Positions 26,416-34,191 of a DNA stretch of 64,000 nucleotides are shown in pieces. This stretch comes from Microterricola pindariensis. Lineage in GTDB: Bacteria > Actinomycetota > Actinomycetes > Actinomycetales > Microbacteriaceae. Both the position numbers and the translations under genes were made by a program. Location: contig NZ_MPZN01000002.1 in assembly GCF_002936985.1 (NCBI RefSeq), forward strand, positions 1-64,000, in the 5' to 3' direction. Each line of letters opens with the position of its first letter. Position 1 is the stretch's first letter. Below the pieces are notes generated by a model that worked only from the letters and a program-made list of their open reading frames with translations, was not told the DNA's origin and did not search any database.

Positions 26416-27828
26416 ATGACCCTCACCCTTGACTCAGACCGCCTGTTCCCCGCGGACCCGGCGACGCGCACCGTCGCGCGCGCGCTCTACCAGCGTGTGG
26501 CTGACGCGCCGATCATCTCGCCGCACGGCCACGTCGACCCGCTTCTTCTGCTCGGCAACGAGCCGTTCGGTGACCCGGCCGAGCTCTTCATCCGCTTCGA
26601 CCACTACGTTTCTCGGCTGATGCACGCGGCCGGCGTGAAGCTGACCGAGCTCGGCATCCCCAGCCGCACCGGCGGCGAGCCGGTGGCCACCCCCCGTGAG
26701 GTGTGGCGCACGTTCTGCGCGCACTGGCACCTGTACGCGGGCACCGCGTCCGGCTACTGGCTGCGGCACGAGTTCGCCACCCTGTTCGACATCGACGTGC
26801 AGCCATCCGAGGACACCGCCGACGCGCTCTTCGATCTCATCCAGGCGAAGCTGGCGACCGATGAATTCCGGCCGCGCGCGCTTTTTGCCCGGTTCAACAT
26901 CGAGGTCATGGCCACCACCGACGACCCGATGGACGACCTGGCCGCACACCGCGCGCTGGCCGCCGACCCGAGCTTCACCGGCCGCGTGCTGCCCACCTTC
27001 CGACCGGACGCCTACCTCAACCCGGCCGCGCCGGGCTGGGCCGAGCGGGTCGCCGCTCTCGCTGCGTGGAACGGCTCTGACACCTCCAGCTATGCCGGAT
27101 ACATCGAGGCGCTCGCCGGGCGTCGCCGCTTCTTCGTCGAGAACGGGGCGGTCTCCGCCGACCACGGTGTGCTGCAGCCGCTCGCCGTGGACCTTGCCCC
27201 CGCAGAAGCGGCCGAATTGTTCGGCCGCGCTCTCGCCGGGGAGCTGACCGCTGCAGAGAGCCGCGTCTTCGCTGGCCACATGCTGCTCGAGATGGCCAGG
27301 ATGAGCGTCGAGGACGGCCTCGTGATGACGGTGCACCCCGGTGTCTTCCGCAACCACAGCAGCGCCACCTTCGACGAGTTCGGACCGGACACCGGCCACG
27401 ACATCCCCGTCACCACGACCTACGTGGAGGCCATGCGGCCGTTGCTCGAGAAGTACGGCAACAACCCCGACTTCCACCTCGTGCTGTTCAGCGTGGACGA
27501 GACCGTCTACTCGCGGGAGATCGCGCCGCTCGCCGGCTTCTACTCCAGCGTCTACATCGGCGCCCCGTGGTGGTTCTTGGACGCCCCGGACGCCGTCTTG
27601 CGTTTCCGCGCCGCGGTGACCGAGACGGCCGGTTTCTACCGCAGCTCCGGCTTCATCGACGACACCCGCGCGTTCCTCTCGATCCCGGCCCGGCACGACA
27701 TGTCCCGCCGCCTGGACGCCGCGTTCCTCGCCCGACTCGTCTGCGAGGGTCGCATCGACCTCGATGCGGCCGAGCGCATCATCGTCGACCTGGTCGACGC
27801 CCTTCCCCGAAAGGTGTTCAAGCTGTGA
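26416..27828 (+). CDS. uxaC: Uronate isomerase
   Basis: 470 residues, the normal UxaC length. It converts D-glucuronate to D-fructuronate and D-galacturonate to D-tagaturonate, the first intracellular step of hexuronate catabolism. Landmarks are the amidohydrolase metal motif SPHGHVDP (His37, His39) and the C-terminal YIGAPWWFLDAPDAVLRFR and GFIDDTRAFLSIPARHDMSRR, which are highly conserved in UxaC. The ATG at 26416 follows AAAGGAG by 5 bp. The stop overlaps the GTG of the next reductase gene, so the first two enzymes are made together. It sits directly behind a LacI operator. Confidence 0.95.
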   Translation: MTLTLDSDRLFPADPATRTVARALYQRVADAPIISPHGHVDPLLLLGNEPFGDPAELFIRFDHYVSRLMHAAGVKLTELGIPSRTGGEPVATPREVWRTFCAHWHLYAGTASGYWLRHEFATLFDIDVQPSEDTADALFDLIQAKLATDEFRPRALFARFNIEVMATTDDPMDDLAAHRALAADPSFTGRVLPTFRPDAYLNPAAPGWAERVAALAAWNGSDTSSYAGYIEALAGRRRFFVENGAVSADHGVLQPLAVDLAPAEAAELFGRALAGELTAAESRVFAGHMLLEMARMSVEDGLVMTVHPGVFRNHSSATFDEFGPDTGHDIPVTTTYVEAMRPLLEKYGNNPDFHLVLFSVDETVYSREIAPLAGFYSSVYIGAPWWFLDAPDAVLRFRAAVTETAGFYRSSGFIDDTRAFLSIPARHDMSRRLDAAFLARLVCEGRIDLDAAERIIVDLVDALPRKVFKL

Positions 27829-29279
27829 GCATTGCCACTGACGTCAACACTTCCATCGACACTGCCGTCGCCCCGCTGAGCCGCGCGGCCCTCGCCGCGC
27901 GCATTGGCGAGAGCGTGCGCACCCCGCCGGTGCGCATCATCCACCTCGGCCTCGGCGCCTTCCACCGCGCCCACCAGGCCTGGTACACCGACCAGGTCGA
28001 CGACAACGGCGAGTGGGGGATTGCGGCGTTCACCGGGCGCAGCGCCCAGGCCGCGCTCGAGCTGTCCCCGCAGGACGGCCTTTACACGCTCATCGAGCGT
28101 TCTGATGCCGGCGACAGCGCCGCGCTCGTCTCGAGCATCGTCGAGGCCGTCGACGGCAGCGACACGGCGCGCTTCGTCGAGCTGATGGCCGCCGAGTCGA
28201 CCGCCCTCGTGACCCTCACCGTCACCGAGGCCGGATACCGGCTGCGCGCGGATGGCAGCCCGGATCTCGGCGACAGCGCACTCGCCGCGGATCTCGCGTT
28301 CCTGGCCGACAACCTCGATCGGGCGGCGCGTGGCGCCATCAGTGCAGGGGGCCCGACGACGACGCTCGGCCGCCTCGTTCTGGGCCTGGAGGCCAGACGC
28401 CTGGCCGGCGCCGGGGCGATCGCGATCGTTCCCTGCGACAACATGCCAGACAACGGCCCGCTCGTCGAGCGCGCCGTGTGGGCGCTCGCCACGATGCTGA
28501 ACGCCGAGACAGCCGAGTGGATCGCGGCGCATGTCGCCTTCGTCTCGACCTCCGTCGACCGGATCACGCCGAAGACGACCGCGGACGACATCGCGGCGGC
28601 CGCCGGGCTCACCGGCTGGGCCGACCGCTCCCCGGTGGTCACCGAGCCGTTCCGGGACTGGGTGCTGAGCGGCCACTTCCCGGCCGGCAGGCCGGCCTGG
28701 GAGCGGGCGGGCGCCCGCTTCGTCGACGACATCGAGCCGTTCGAGCGCCGCAAGCTCTGGCTGCTCAACGGCGCGCACAGCCTGCTGGCCTACGCGGGCC
28801 TGCTGCGCGGGCACGACAGCGTCGCCGCCGCCATGGCCGACCCGGTCTGCCGGGGCTGGGTGAACGACTTCTGGGATGACGCCGTGCGCCACCTCCCGGC
28901 CGGGCTGCTGGCGCTGGATGAGTACCGGGCGGCCCTGATCGAGCGCTTCGACAACACCCGTATCGAACACCGGCTCGCCCAGATCTCGGCCGAGGCCGTG
29001 ACCAAACTGCGGGTGCGCATTGCGCCGGTGGTGCTCGCCGAGCGCGCAGAGGGCCGCCAGGCGGCGGCCGGTATCCGTGCCATCGCCTCGTGGGCCTCCC
29101 TGGTGTTGGCCGGACGGCAGATGGTCGACGCTGAGGCCGCGCAGATCGGCGTGATCGCCGCACGGCCCACCGACGCTGCCATCGCGGGGCTGGTGGCGCT
29201 GGTGGATGCGCGGCTGGCGCAGGACGCCGCGATCCTGGCCGACATCACGGCTCTGGTCGGGGAGTACCAGGCCGAGTAA
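27825..29279 (+). CDS. uxuB: Fructuronate reductase (mannitol dehydrogenase family)
   Basis: 484 residues of the long-chain mannitol dehydrogenase family. The N-terminal NAD domain reads RIIHLGLGAFHRAHQAWYTDQV. The catalytic helix includes FVSTSVDRITPK and the KLWLLNGAHSLLAYAG segment, which contains the conserved Lys and Asn-x-x-His. It reduces D-fructuronate to D-mannonate. Tagaturonate reductase activity (UxaB) is the alternative, but the mannonate dehydratase downstream favours UxuB. The GTG start overlaps the uxaC stop, and a perfect hairpin follows the gene. Confidence 0.9.
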   Translation: MSIATDVNTSIDTAVAPLSRAALAARIGESVRTPPVRIIHLGLGAFHRAHQAWYTDQVDDNGEWGIAAFTGRSAQAALELSPQDGLYTLIERSDAGDSAALVSSIVEAVDGSDTARFVELMAAESTALVTLTVTEAGYRLRADGSPDLGDSALAADLAFLADNLDRAARGAISAGGPTTTLGRLVLGLEARRLAGAGAIAIVPCDNMPDNGPLVERAVWALATMLNAETAEWIAAHVAFVSTSVDRITPKTTADDIAAAAGLTGWADRSPVVTEPFRDWVLSGHFPAGRPAWERAGARFVDDIEPFERRKLWLLNGAHSLLAYAGLLRGHDSVAAAMADPVCRGWVNDFWDDAVRHLPAGLLALDEYRAALIERFDNTRIEHRLAQISAEAVTKLRVRIAPVVLAERAEGRQAAAGIRAIASWASLVLAGRQMVDAEAAQIGVIAARPTDAAIAGLVALVDARLAQDAAILADITALVGEYQAE

Positions 29280-29294
29280 CAACGGGTCGATGCG

Positions 29295-29322
29295 GCGCGG
29301 GCGGGGGATTCTCCGCCCGCGC
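29295..29322 (+). terminator. Hairpin terminator after uxuB
   Basis: GCGCGGGCGG (29295-29304) and CCGCCCGCGC (29313-29322) are perfect 10-bp arms with an 8-nt loop, 16 bp after the uxuB stop. Confidence 0.7.
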
Positions 29323-29408
29323 TGTCGTGCGTGCCCGGGTTGTCGCGCATGCGGAATCGGCGTTCGACGGCCTCGTGGTTCTCCCAGCTGGGCGTGTGGT
29401 GACAATGT

Positions 29409-29426
29409 TTGGCAACCGTTTGCCAT
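29409..29426. promoter_or_regulatory. LacI-type operator, copy 4
   Basis: TTGGCAACCGTTTGCCAT matches the other three copies. It lies 261 bp upstream of the MFS transporter start and 132 bp upstream of the small ORF at 29541. Except for the terminator hairpin and that ORF, I see nothing else in 29280-29669. Confidence 0.8.
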
Positions 29427-29540
29427 ATCTTGCCGATCGTGTTTCACTTGACCTTGTCGAACACCGCTCCGCACCGGACTCAGGCTCGACATCCCCGCCG
29501 CAATGTCGCGTGCCGCAATGACGCGAACGAAAGGTACTCA

Positions 29541-29639
29541 ATGTCGAAGCCTCAACCGATCCCCTCCCGGAAGCCGATGACCCCCGGTCAGTGCGTGGCA
29601 TCCCCGGCCGCCGCGCACCGCGCCCGCCGGCCCCACTAA
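29541..29639 (+). CDS. Possible 32-residue small ORF before the transporter
   Basis: An ATG ORF of 32 codons with AAAGG 9 bp upstream and a TAA stop 30 bp before the transporter start. It is Pro- and basic-residue-rich (SKPQPIPSRKP...AAAHRARRPH). It matches no known family. It could be a leader peptide of the MFS-mannonate dehydratase operon or chance coding in a 5' leader. Support is start, ribosome site and position only. Confidence 0.3.
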   Translation: MSKPQPIPSRKPMTPGQCVASPAAAHRARRPH

Positions 29640-29669
29640 GGACTTCCGATCATGGGCAAAGGAGCCTCC

Positions 29670-31148
29670 ATGTCACTCACCGAAACCACCCCGCGCACGG
29701 CGAAGGCCGCACCGGTCGCCGCCACCGGCAAGCTCAGTCCGCTGAGCATCGTCGGCTACGGGGCAGGCGACGCAGCCAACAACCTCGCGTTCACCACTGC
29801 GACGATGTTCCTGCTGATCTACTACACGGATGTCGCCGGCATCTCTGCAGCAGCAGCGGGCACCCTGCTCCTGGTGGTGCGCCTGTTCGACGCGTTCGCC
29901 GACATCTTCGCGGGCCGCATCGTCGACCGCACCTACAGCAAGCGGTTCGGCAAGTTCCGCCCGTTCATCATGTTCGGTTCTGTTCCGCTGCTGCTGCTCT
30001 CTGCCGCATCCTTCTCGATCCCGCAGATCGGCGAGACCGGCATGCTGCTCTACGCGTACCTGACGTACGCAGCGCTCGGGCTCGCATACAGCCTCGTCAA
30101 CATCCCGTACGGCTCGCTGGCCGGGGCGATGACCCAAGACGGCGGTGAGCGCGCCAAGCTCGCCAGCGCCCGCTCCGTCGGCGCGGCCCTGGTCGGCGCG
30201 GGCCTGGGCGTCTTCGTCGCCCCGCTGATCGTGCCGGGTGCCGACCTGCAAGTGCTGTTCACCGGAATGACACTGGGCTTCGTGGTCGTCGGAACCGCGC
30301 TCTACATGTTCACTGCCTTCACCGCGAAGGAGAAGGTCGTCCGCGATGTCACGCATGTGACCATGAAGCAGAGCTTCGCCGTGCTGAAGAGCAACAAGCC
30401 GCTGCTCATGCTCTGCATCAGCTCGTTCGTCTTCCTGGTGGGCTATCTGGCCCTCGCCACCGTGCAGCTCTACTACCTGCGTGATGTGCTGCACGCCCTG
30501 CCGCTCTACGCCGCCATCTCGATCATTCAGTTGGTGGTCACCTTCGGGCTGGCCGCCTTCATTCCCGCGATTGTGCGCCACTTTGGAAAGCGCTTCGGAT
30601 ACATCGTCGGCGCCTCGATCATGGCCGCCGGCAGCCTGGTGATCTTCTTCGCGCCGGCCGAGGCAGTCTGGCTCGGCTTCGGTGGGCTGGTGATCTGCCA
30701 GCTCGGCATCGCTCTGGTCAACATGCTGGTGTGGACGCTGGAGGCAGACACGGTCGAGTACGGCGAGTGGAAGACCGGCGTGCGCGCTGAAGGAATCACC
30801 TACGCGCTGTTCTCGTTCACCCGCAAGACCGGTCAGGCCGTCGGCGGCGCCCTCGCCGCCTTCTCGCTGGCCTGGGGTGGCTACGCCGCGGGTGCGGCAG
30901 AGCAGACTGCACACGCCGAGCTCGGCATCCGCGCCGGAGCCGGACTGATCCCGCTCGTGGCCTCGGCGGTCGCGATCCTGTTCATGGTGTTCTACCCGCT
31001 CACCGACGCCAAGCACAAGCAGATCGTCGCCGAGATCGCCGAGCGCCGCGCGCTCACCGGGGCGGCCGCCCCCATCACGCCGTCGCTGTCCACGGCCGCC
31101 TTCGCCGCGCCGCGCACCGCCCACAGCCCGATTCCTCCCACCGAGTGA
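29670..31148 (+). CDS. Glycoside/uronide:cation symporter, GPH family MFS
   Basis: 492 residues with about 12 transmembrane helices. The start reads LSIVGYGAGDAANNLAFTTATMFLLIYYTDVAGIS, then RLFDAFADIFAGRIVDRTYSKRFGKFRPFI, the typical MelB/UidB/XynB-type first helices and cytoplasmic loop. Members import melibiose, glucuronides or xylosides with Na+ or H+. Between the fructuronate reductase and mannonate dehydratase genes and behind a LacI operator, a uronate or uronide is the likely substrate. The ATG at 29670 is 6 bp after AAAGGAG, better than the ATG at 29652. The C-terminal 30 residues are Ala/Pro-rich. Confidence 0.9.
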   Translation: MSLTETTPRTAKAAPVAATGKLSPLSIVGYGAGDAANNLAFTTATMFLLIYYTDVAGISAAAAGTLLLVVRLFDAFADIFAGRIVDRTYSKRFGKFRPFIMFGSVPLLLLSAASFSIPQIGETGMLLYAYLTYAALGLAYSLVNIPYGSLAGAMTQDGGERAKLASARSVGAALVGAGLGVFVAPLIVPGADLQVLFTGMTLGFVVVGTALYMFTAFTAKEKVVRDVTHVTMKQSFAVLKSNKPLLMLCISSFVFLVGYLALATVQLYYLRDVLHALPLYAAISIIQLVVTFGLAAFIPAIVRHFGKRFGYIVGASIMAAGSLVIFFAPAEAVWLGFGGLVICQLGIALVNMLVWTLEADTVEYGEWKTGVRAEGITYALFSFTRKTGQAVGGALAAFSLAWGGYAAGAAEQTAHAELGIRAGAGLIPLVASAVAILFMVFYPLTDAKHKQIVAEIAERRALTGAAAPITPSLSTAAFAAPRTAHSPIPPTE

Positions 31149-31197
31149 CGCCGCGGCATCCGCACGGCACCACCCCTCACACCCAGAAAGTAGCCTC

Positions 31198-32436
31198 ATG
31201 AAGATCGAAAAAGCCGAAGTCATCGTCACCAGCCCCGACCGCAACTTCGTCACCCTGAAGCTGACGACGGATGACGGCATCACCGGCCTCGGCGACGCCA
31301 CGGTCAACGGCCGTGAGCTTGCCGTCGTCACCTACCTCAGCGAGTACATCGTGCCGCAGCTCATCGGCCGCGATCCCTCCCGCATCGAGGACGCCTGGCA
31401 GTTCTTTTACCGCAGCGCGTACTGGCGCCGTGGCCCCATCACAATGGCCGCGATCGCCGCCGTCGACATGGCCCTGTGGGACATCAAGGGCAAGGCCGCC
31501 GGCATGCCGGTCTACCAGCTGCTCGGCGGCGCCAGCCGCGAGAAGATGATGGCCTACGGCCACGCGTCCGGCAAGGAACTGCCCGAGCTGTTCGACAGCA
31601 TCCGCCACCACCAGGAGCTCGGCTACCGGTCCATCCGCGTGCAGACCGGGGTGCCAGGGCTCGAGTCGATCTACGGGATCGCGTCGAACAAGGGCCTGCC
31701 GGGCAACGAGGGCGTGCGCTACGACCACGAGCCGGCCCAGCGCGGCAAGCTGCCGGCCCAGGAGGATTGGGACACCCGCTCGTACCTGAGTCACCTGCCG
31801 ACGGTGTTCGAGGCTGTGCGCAACGAGTTCGGGCCGGACCTGCCACTCCTCCATGACGGGCATCACCGGATGACGCCGCTGCAGGCGGCCAAGCTCGGCA
31901 AGTCGCTTGAGCCCTATGACCTGTTCTGGCTCGAGGACTGCACGCCGGCCGAGAACCAGGAGGCGCTCCGCCTGGTGCGCCAGCACACCACGACCCCGCT
32001 GGCGATCGGCGAGATCTTCAACACGGTGTGGGACTTCCAGTCGCTGATCAAGGACCAGCTGATCGACTATGTGCGCGCGGCATCCACCCACTTCGGCGGC
32101 ATCTCGCCGCTCAAGAAGGTCATGGACTACGCGGCGATGTACCAGATCAAGTCCGGCTTCCACGGGCCGACAGACATCTCGCCCGTCGGGTTCGCCGCCC
32201 AGCTGCACGTCGGCCTGGCGATCCACAACTACGGAATCCAGGAGTACATGCAGCATGGCGACAAGACCAACGCCGTCTTCGCCCAGTCGATGACCTTCGA
32301 GGACGGCTACCTGCACCCGGGCAACAACCCGGGCCTCGGCGTCGAGCTGGACGTGGACGAGGCAGGCAAGTACCCGTACGAGACCGCGTACCTGCCGTAC
32401 AACCGGCTGGCCGACGGCACCGTCCACGACTGGTGA
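31198..32436 (+). CDS. manD: D-mannonate dehydratase, enolase superfamily (ManD)
   Basis: 412 residues, full-length ManD. It dehydrates D-mannonate to 2-keto-3-deoxy-D-gluconate. Landmarks are RGPITMAAIAAVDMALWDIKG, the LLHDGHHRMTP segment with the first metal Asp and catalytic His, WLEDCTP and IGEIFN with the other two metal Glu residues, and HGPTDISPVGFAAQLH. Some members of this family act weakly and on D-gluconate as well; neighbourhood with uxaC and uxuB argues for mannonate. It follows the transporter by 49 bp and overlaps the kinase gene. The later steps (KDG kinase and KDPG aldolase) are not in this window. Confidence 0.93.
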   Translation: MKIEKAEVIVTSPDRNFVTLKLTTDDGITGLGDATVNGRELAVVTYLSEYIVPQLIGRDPSRIEDAWQFFYRSAYWRRGPITMAAIAAVDMALWDIKGKAAGMPVYQLLGGASREKMMAYGHASGKELPELFDSIRHHQELGYRSIRVQTGVPGLESIYGIASNKGLPGNEGVRYDHEPAQRGKLPAQEDWDTRSYLSHLPTVFEAVRNEFGPDLPLLHDGHHRMTPLQAAKLGKSLEPYDLFWLEDCTPAENQEALRLVRQHTTTPLAIGEIFNTVWDFQSLIKDQLIDYVRAASTHFGGISPLKKVMDYAAMYQIKSGFHGPTDISPVGFAAQLHVGLAIHNYGIQEYMQHGDKTNAVFAQSMTFEDGYLHPGNNPGLGVELDVDEAGKYPYETAYLPYNRLADGTVHDW

Positions 32437-33005
32437 TCGAGATGACCGCGCCTGCCCCTGGGAACCCGCTGGCGCCTGAGCGCCCGCTGGCGCCTGAGCG
32501 CCCGCTGGTCGTCGTCATGGGAGTCTCTGGATCCGGCAAGACGACCATCGGCTCGCTGATCGCCGAGGCGCTAGGGGTGCCATTCGTGGATGCCGATGCG
32601 CTGCATCCCCGCAGCAACGTCGTGAAGATGGCGGAGGGGACGCCGCTGAATGACGACGACCGCTGGCCGTGGTTGACCGTCGTCGGCGCCGAGATGGCCG
32701 CGGCATCCGACACGGGCATCGTGATGGCCTGCTCAGCGCTGAAGCGCCGCTACCGCGACGCCATCAGGGTGGCCGTGCCCGGCGCGCTCTTCCTGCACCT
32801 GCACGCGGAGCAGGAAGTGCTCGCCGCGCGTATGGAGGGGCGCAGCGGGCATTTCATGCCTCCGTCGCTGCTCGCCTCTCAGTTCGAGGCGCTGGAGCTG
32901 CTCCAGCCCGACGAGAACGGCGCGATCGTCTCGGTGCGGGGGAGCGTGGAGGAGATCGTGCGGGCGGCGGTGGCCCAGGTGGCCGCGCCCGCCCCCGTCG
33001 GCTAG
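32433..33005 (+). CDS. gntK: Gluconokinase
   Basis: 190 residues of the GntK/GntV family. The P-loop is GVSGSGKTT, and the family segment DADALHPRSNVVKMAEGTPL, then DDDRWPWL and CSALKRRYRD, are all present. It phosphorylates D-gluconate to 6-phosphogluconate. The GTG at 32433 overlaps the ManD stop; an ATG at 32442 is the alternative. An 18-bp tandem duplication (32469-32486 and 32487-32504) encodes LAPERP twice just before the P-loop strand. Its presence at the end of a mannonate operon links gluconate to uronate use. Confidence 0.9.
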   Translation: MIEMTAPAPGNPLAPERPLAPERPLVVVMGVSGSGKTTIGSLIAEALGVPFVDADALHPRSNVVKMAEGTPLNDDDRWPWLTVVGAEMAAASDTGIVMACSALKRRYRDAIRVAVPGALFLHLHAEQEVLAARMEGRSGHFMPPSLLASQFEALELLQPDENGAIVSVRGSVEEIVRAAVAQVAAPAPVG

Positions 33006-33035
33006 AGGCAGCGCCAGCGTCAGCGGCCAACGCGC

Positions 33036-33092
33036 CGAGATGACAGTGGAGCGCGTTCCCGCACCCCGGGGACGCGCTCCACTGTCATCTCG
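33036..33092. terminator. Perfect 21-bp inverted repeat between convergent genes
   Basis: Arms 33036-33056 and 33072-33092 are exact complements around a 15-nt loop. They begin CGAGATGACAGTGGAGC. It serves gntK on the plus strand and the SMP-30 gene on the minus strand. No T tract follows. The perfect arms over 21 bp are unusually well kept. Confidence 0.75.
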
Positions 33093-33110
33093 CTGGCGGG
33101 GGCGGATGCC

Positions 33111-33986
33111 CTAGCCGCGGAAGCTCGCCACCGGCAGCCCGCTGGTGCCGTGCCCAGTCACGAGGAACACGTTGCCGGCGAGCGGCTCGGCGTTCTCGTC
33201 CAGCCCGTTCGCGGCCGACGTCACCCAGAGCTGATCCCGCTCGGGGCCGACGAAGGCGCAGGACGTCGGCTGCGCGGTCGGGACGGTGATGGTCTGCATG
33301 CGCGTGCCGTCCGGCGCGAACTCGTGCAGGGCGCCGCCGCCGTACTCGGCCACCCAGAGGCGCCCGCGCACGTCGACGGCCAGGCCGTCGGGCAGTGCGG
33401 CGAACGCCTCTGGGCCGACGAGCACGCTCGGCGTCGGAGTGAGTGTGGACGTCTCCGGGTCGAAGGGGTAGCTGAAGATTGTGCGCGCCATCGAGTCGAC
33501 CAGGTAGAACGTGCGGCCGTCGGGGCTCCAGCCCAGGCCGTTCGGCAGCGCGAAGCCCTCCAGTACCTGCTCGGCCCGCCAGTTCGCGTCGAGCCGCCAC
33601 AGGCCGCCCTTCCCGGCGGCGAAGTCCAGTGCGCAACTGCCCGACCAGTAGATCCCGGCCGGGTCGGCCTTGGCGTCGTTCATACGGATGCCGTCGGCCA
33701 GGCAGTCCACGCGGTGCGTCACCGTGCCGTCATCCGCCAGCCCGACGAAGCCCGTGCTCGTGGCGGCGATGAGGCCGCCGGCCTCACGCGGGGCGGCCGC
33801 GCCGATGCCCGGCGGGTACACGGTCACGGCGGTGTCGAGGGTGGCCGGGTCGGTGCGGAGGATCTCGCCCCGCTCGTTGTCGACCCAGAGCACGGTGCCG
33901 CTCGCCGCGTGCCAGTACGGCCCCTCCCCGCAGATCGCGCGGCGCGGAAGGAGGACGCTGACGGTGGGAGGGGGGTTCGGGCTCAT
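33111..33986 (-). CDS. SMP-30/gluconolactonase family lactonase
   Basis: 291 residues, a six-bladed beta-propeller. The metal-site residues of the family are visible: Glu in CGEGPYW, Asn in [11 protein letters not shown], Asn in [12 protein letters not shown] and Asp in [12 protein letters not shown]. Such enzymes hydrolyse aldonolactones such as gluconolactone. It is convergent with gluconokinase. Lactone hydrolysis to gluconate and phosphorylation by GntK would make a short oxidative route, though each could serve another sugar acid. The start is the ATG at 33986, 26 bp from no obvious regulator site. Confidence 0.9.
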   Translation of the reverse strand: MSPNPPPTVSVLLPRRAICGEGPYWHAASGTVLWVDNERGEILRTDPATLDTAVTVYPPGIGAAAPREAGGLIAATSTGFVGLADDGTVTHRVDCLADGIRMNDAKADPAGIYWSGSCALDFAAGKGGLWRLDANWRAEQVLEGFALPNGLGWSPDGRTFYLVDSMARTIFSYPFDPETSTLTPTPSVLVGPEAFAALPDGLAVDVRGRLWVAEYGGGALHEFAPDGTRMQTITVPTAQPTSCAFVGPERDQLWVTSAANGLDENAEPLAGNVFLVTGHGTSGLPVASFRG

Positions 33987-34118
33987 GCTGTCCTTTCGGG
34001 CGCGCTGCGCTGCGTCGCTGAGGGGGAGAGTCGTGTTCGCCAGCCTATTGCGGGGCCACCGAACTCACAGCCCGCGCACAGGGGGTGGCACTTCCGCTCC
34101 GGCATCCGCCTTGGTAAA

Positions 34119-34139
34119 CTTGAGCCACATCGACTCAAG
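34119..34139. promoter_or_regulatory. HAIR element (HspR operator)
   Basis: CTTGAGC-N7-ACTCAAG matches the HAIR consensus CTTGAGT-N7-ACTCAAG except for one base. It lies 52 bp upstream of clpB. HspR represses heat-shock genes in actinobacteria through this site. Confidence 0.9.
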
Positions 34140-34191
34140 TTTGCTCGGCCGCCACACCCCGGTGGCCGATCGCGGTACGAAAGGGAATGCC

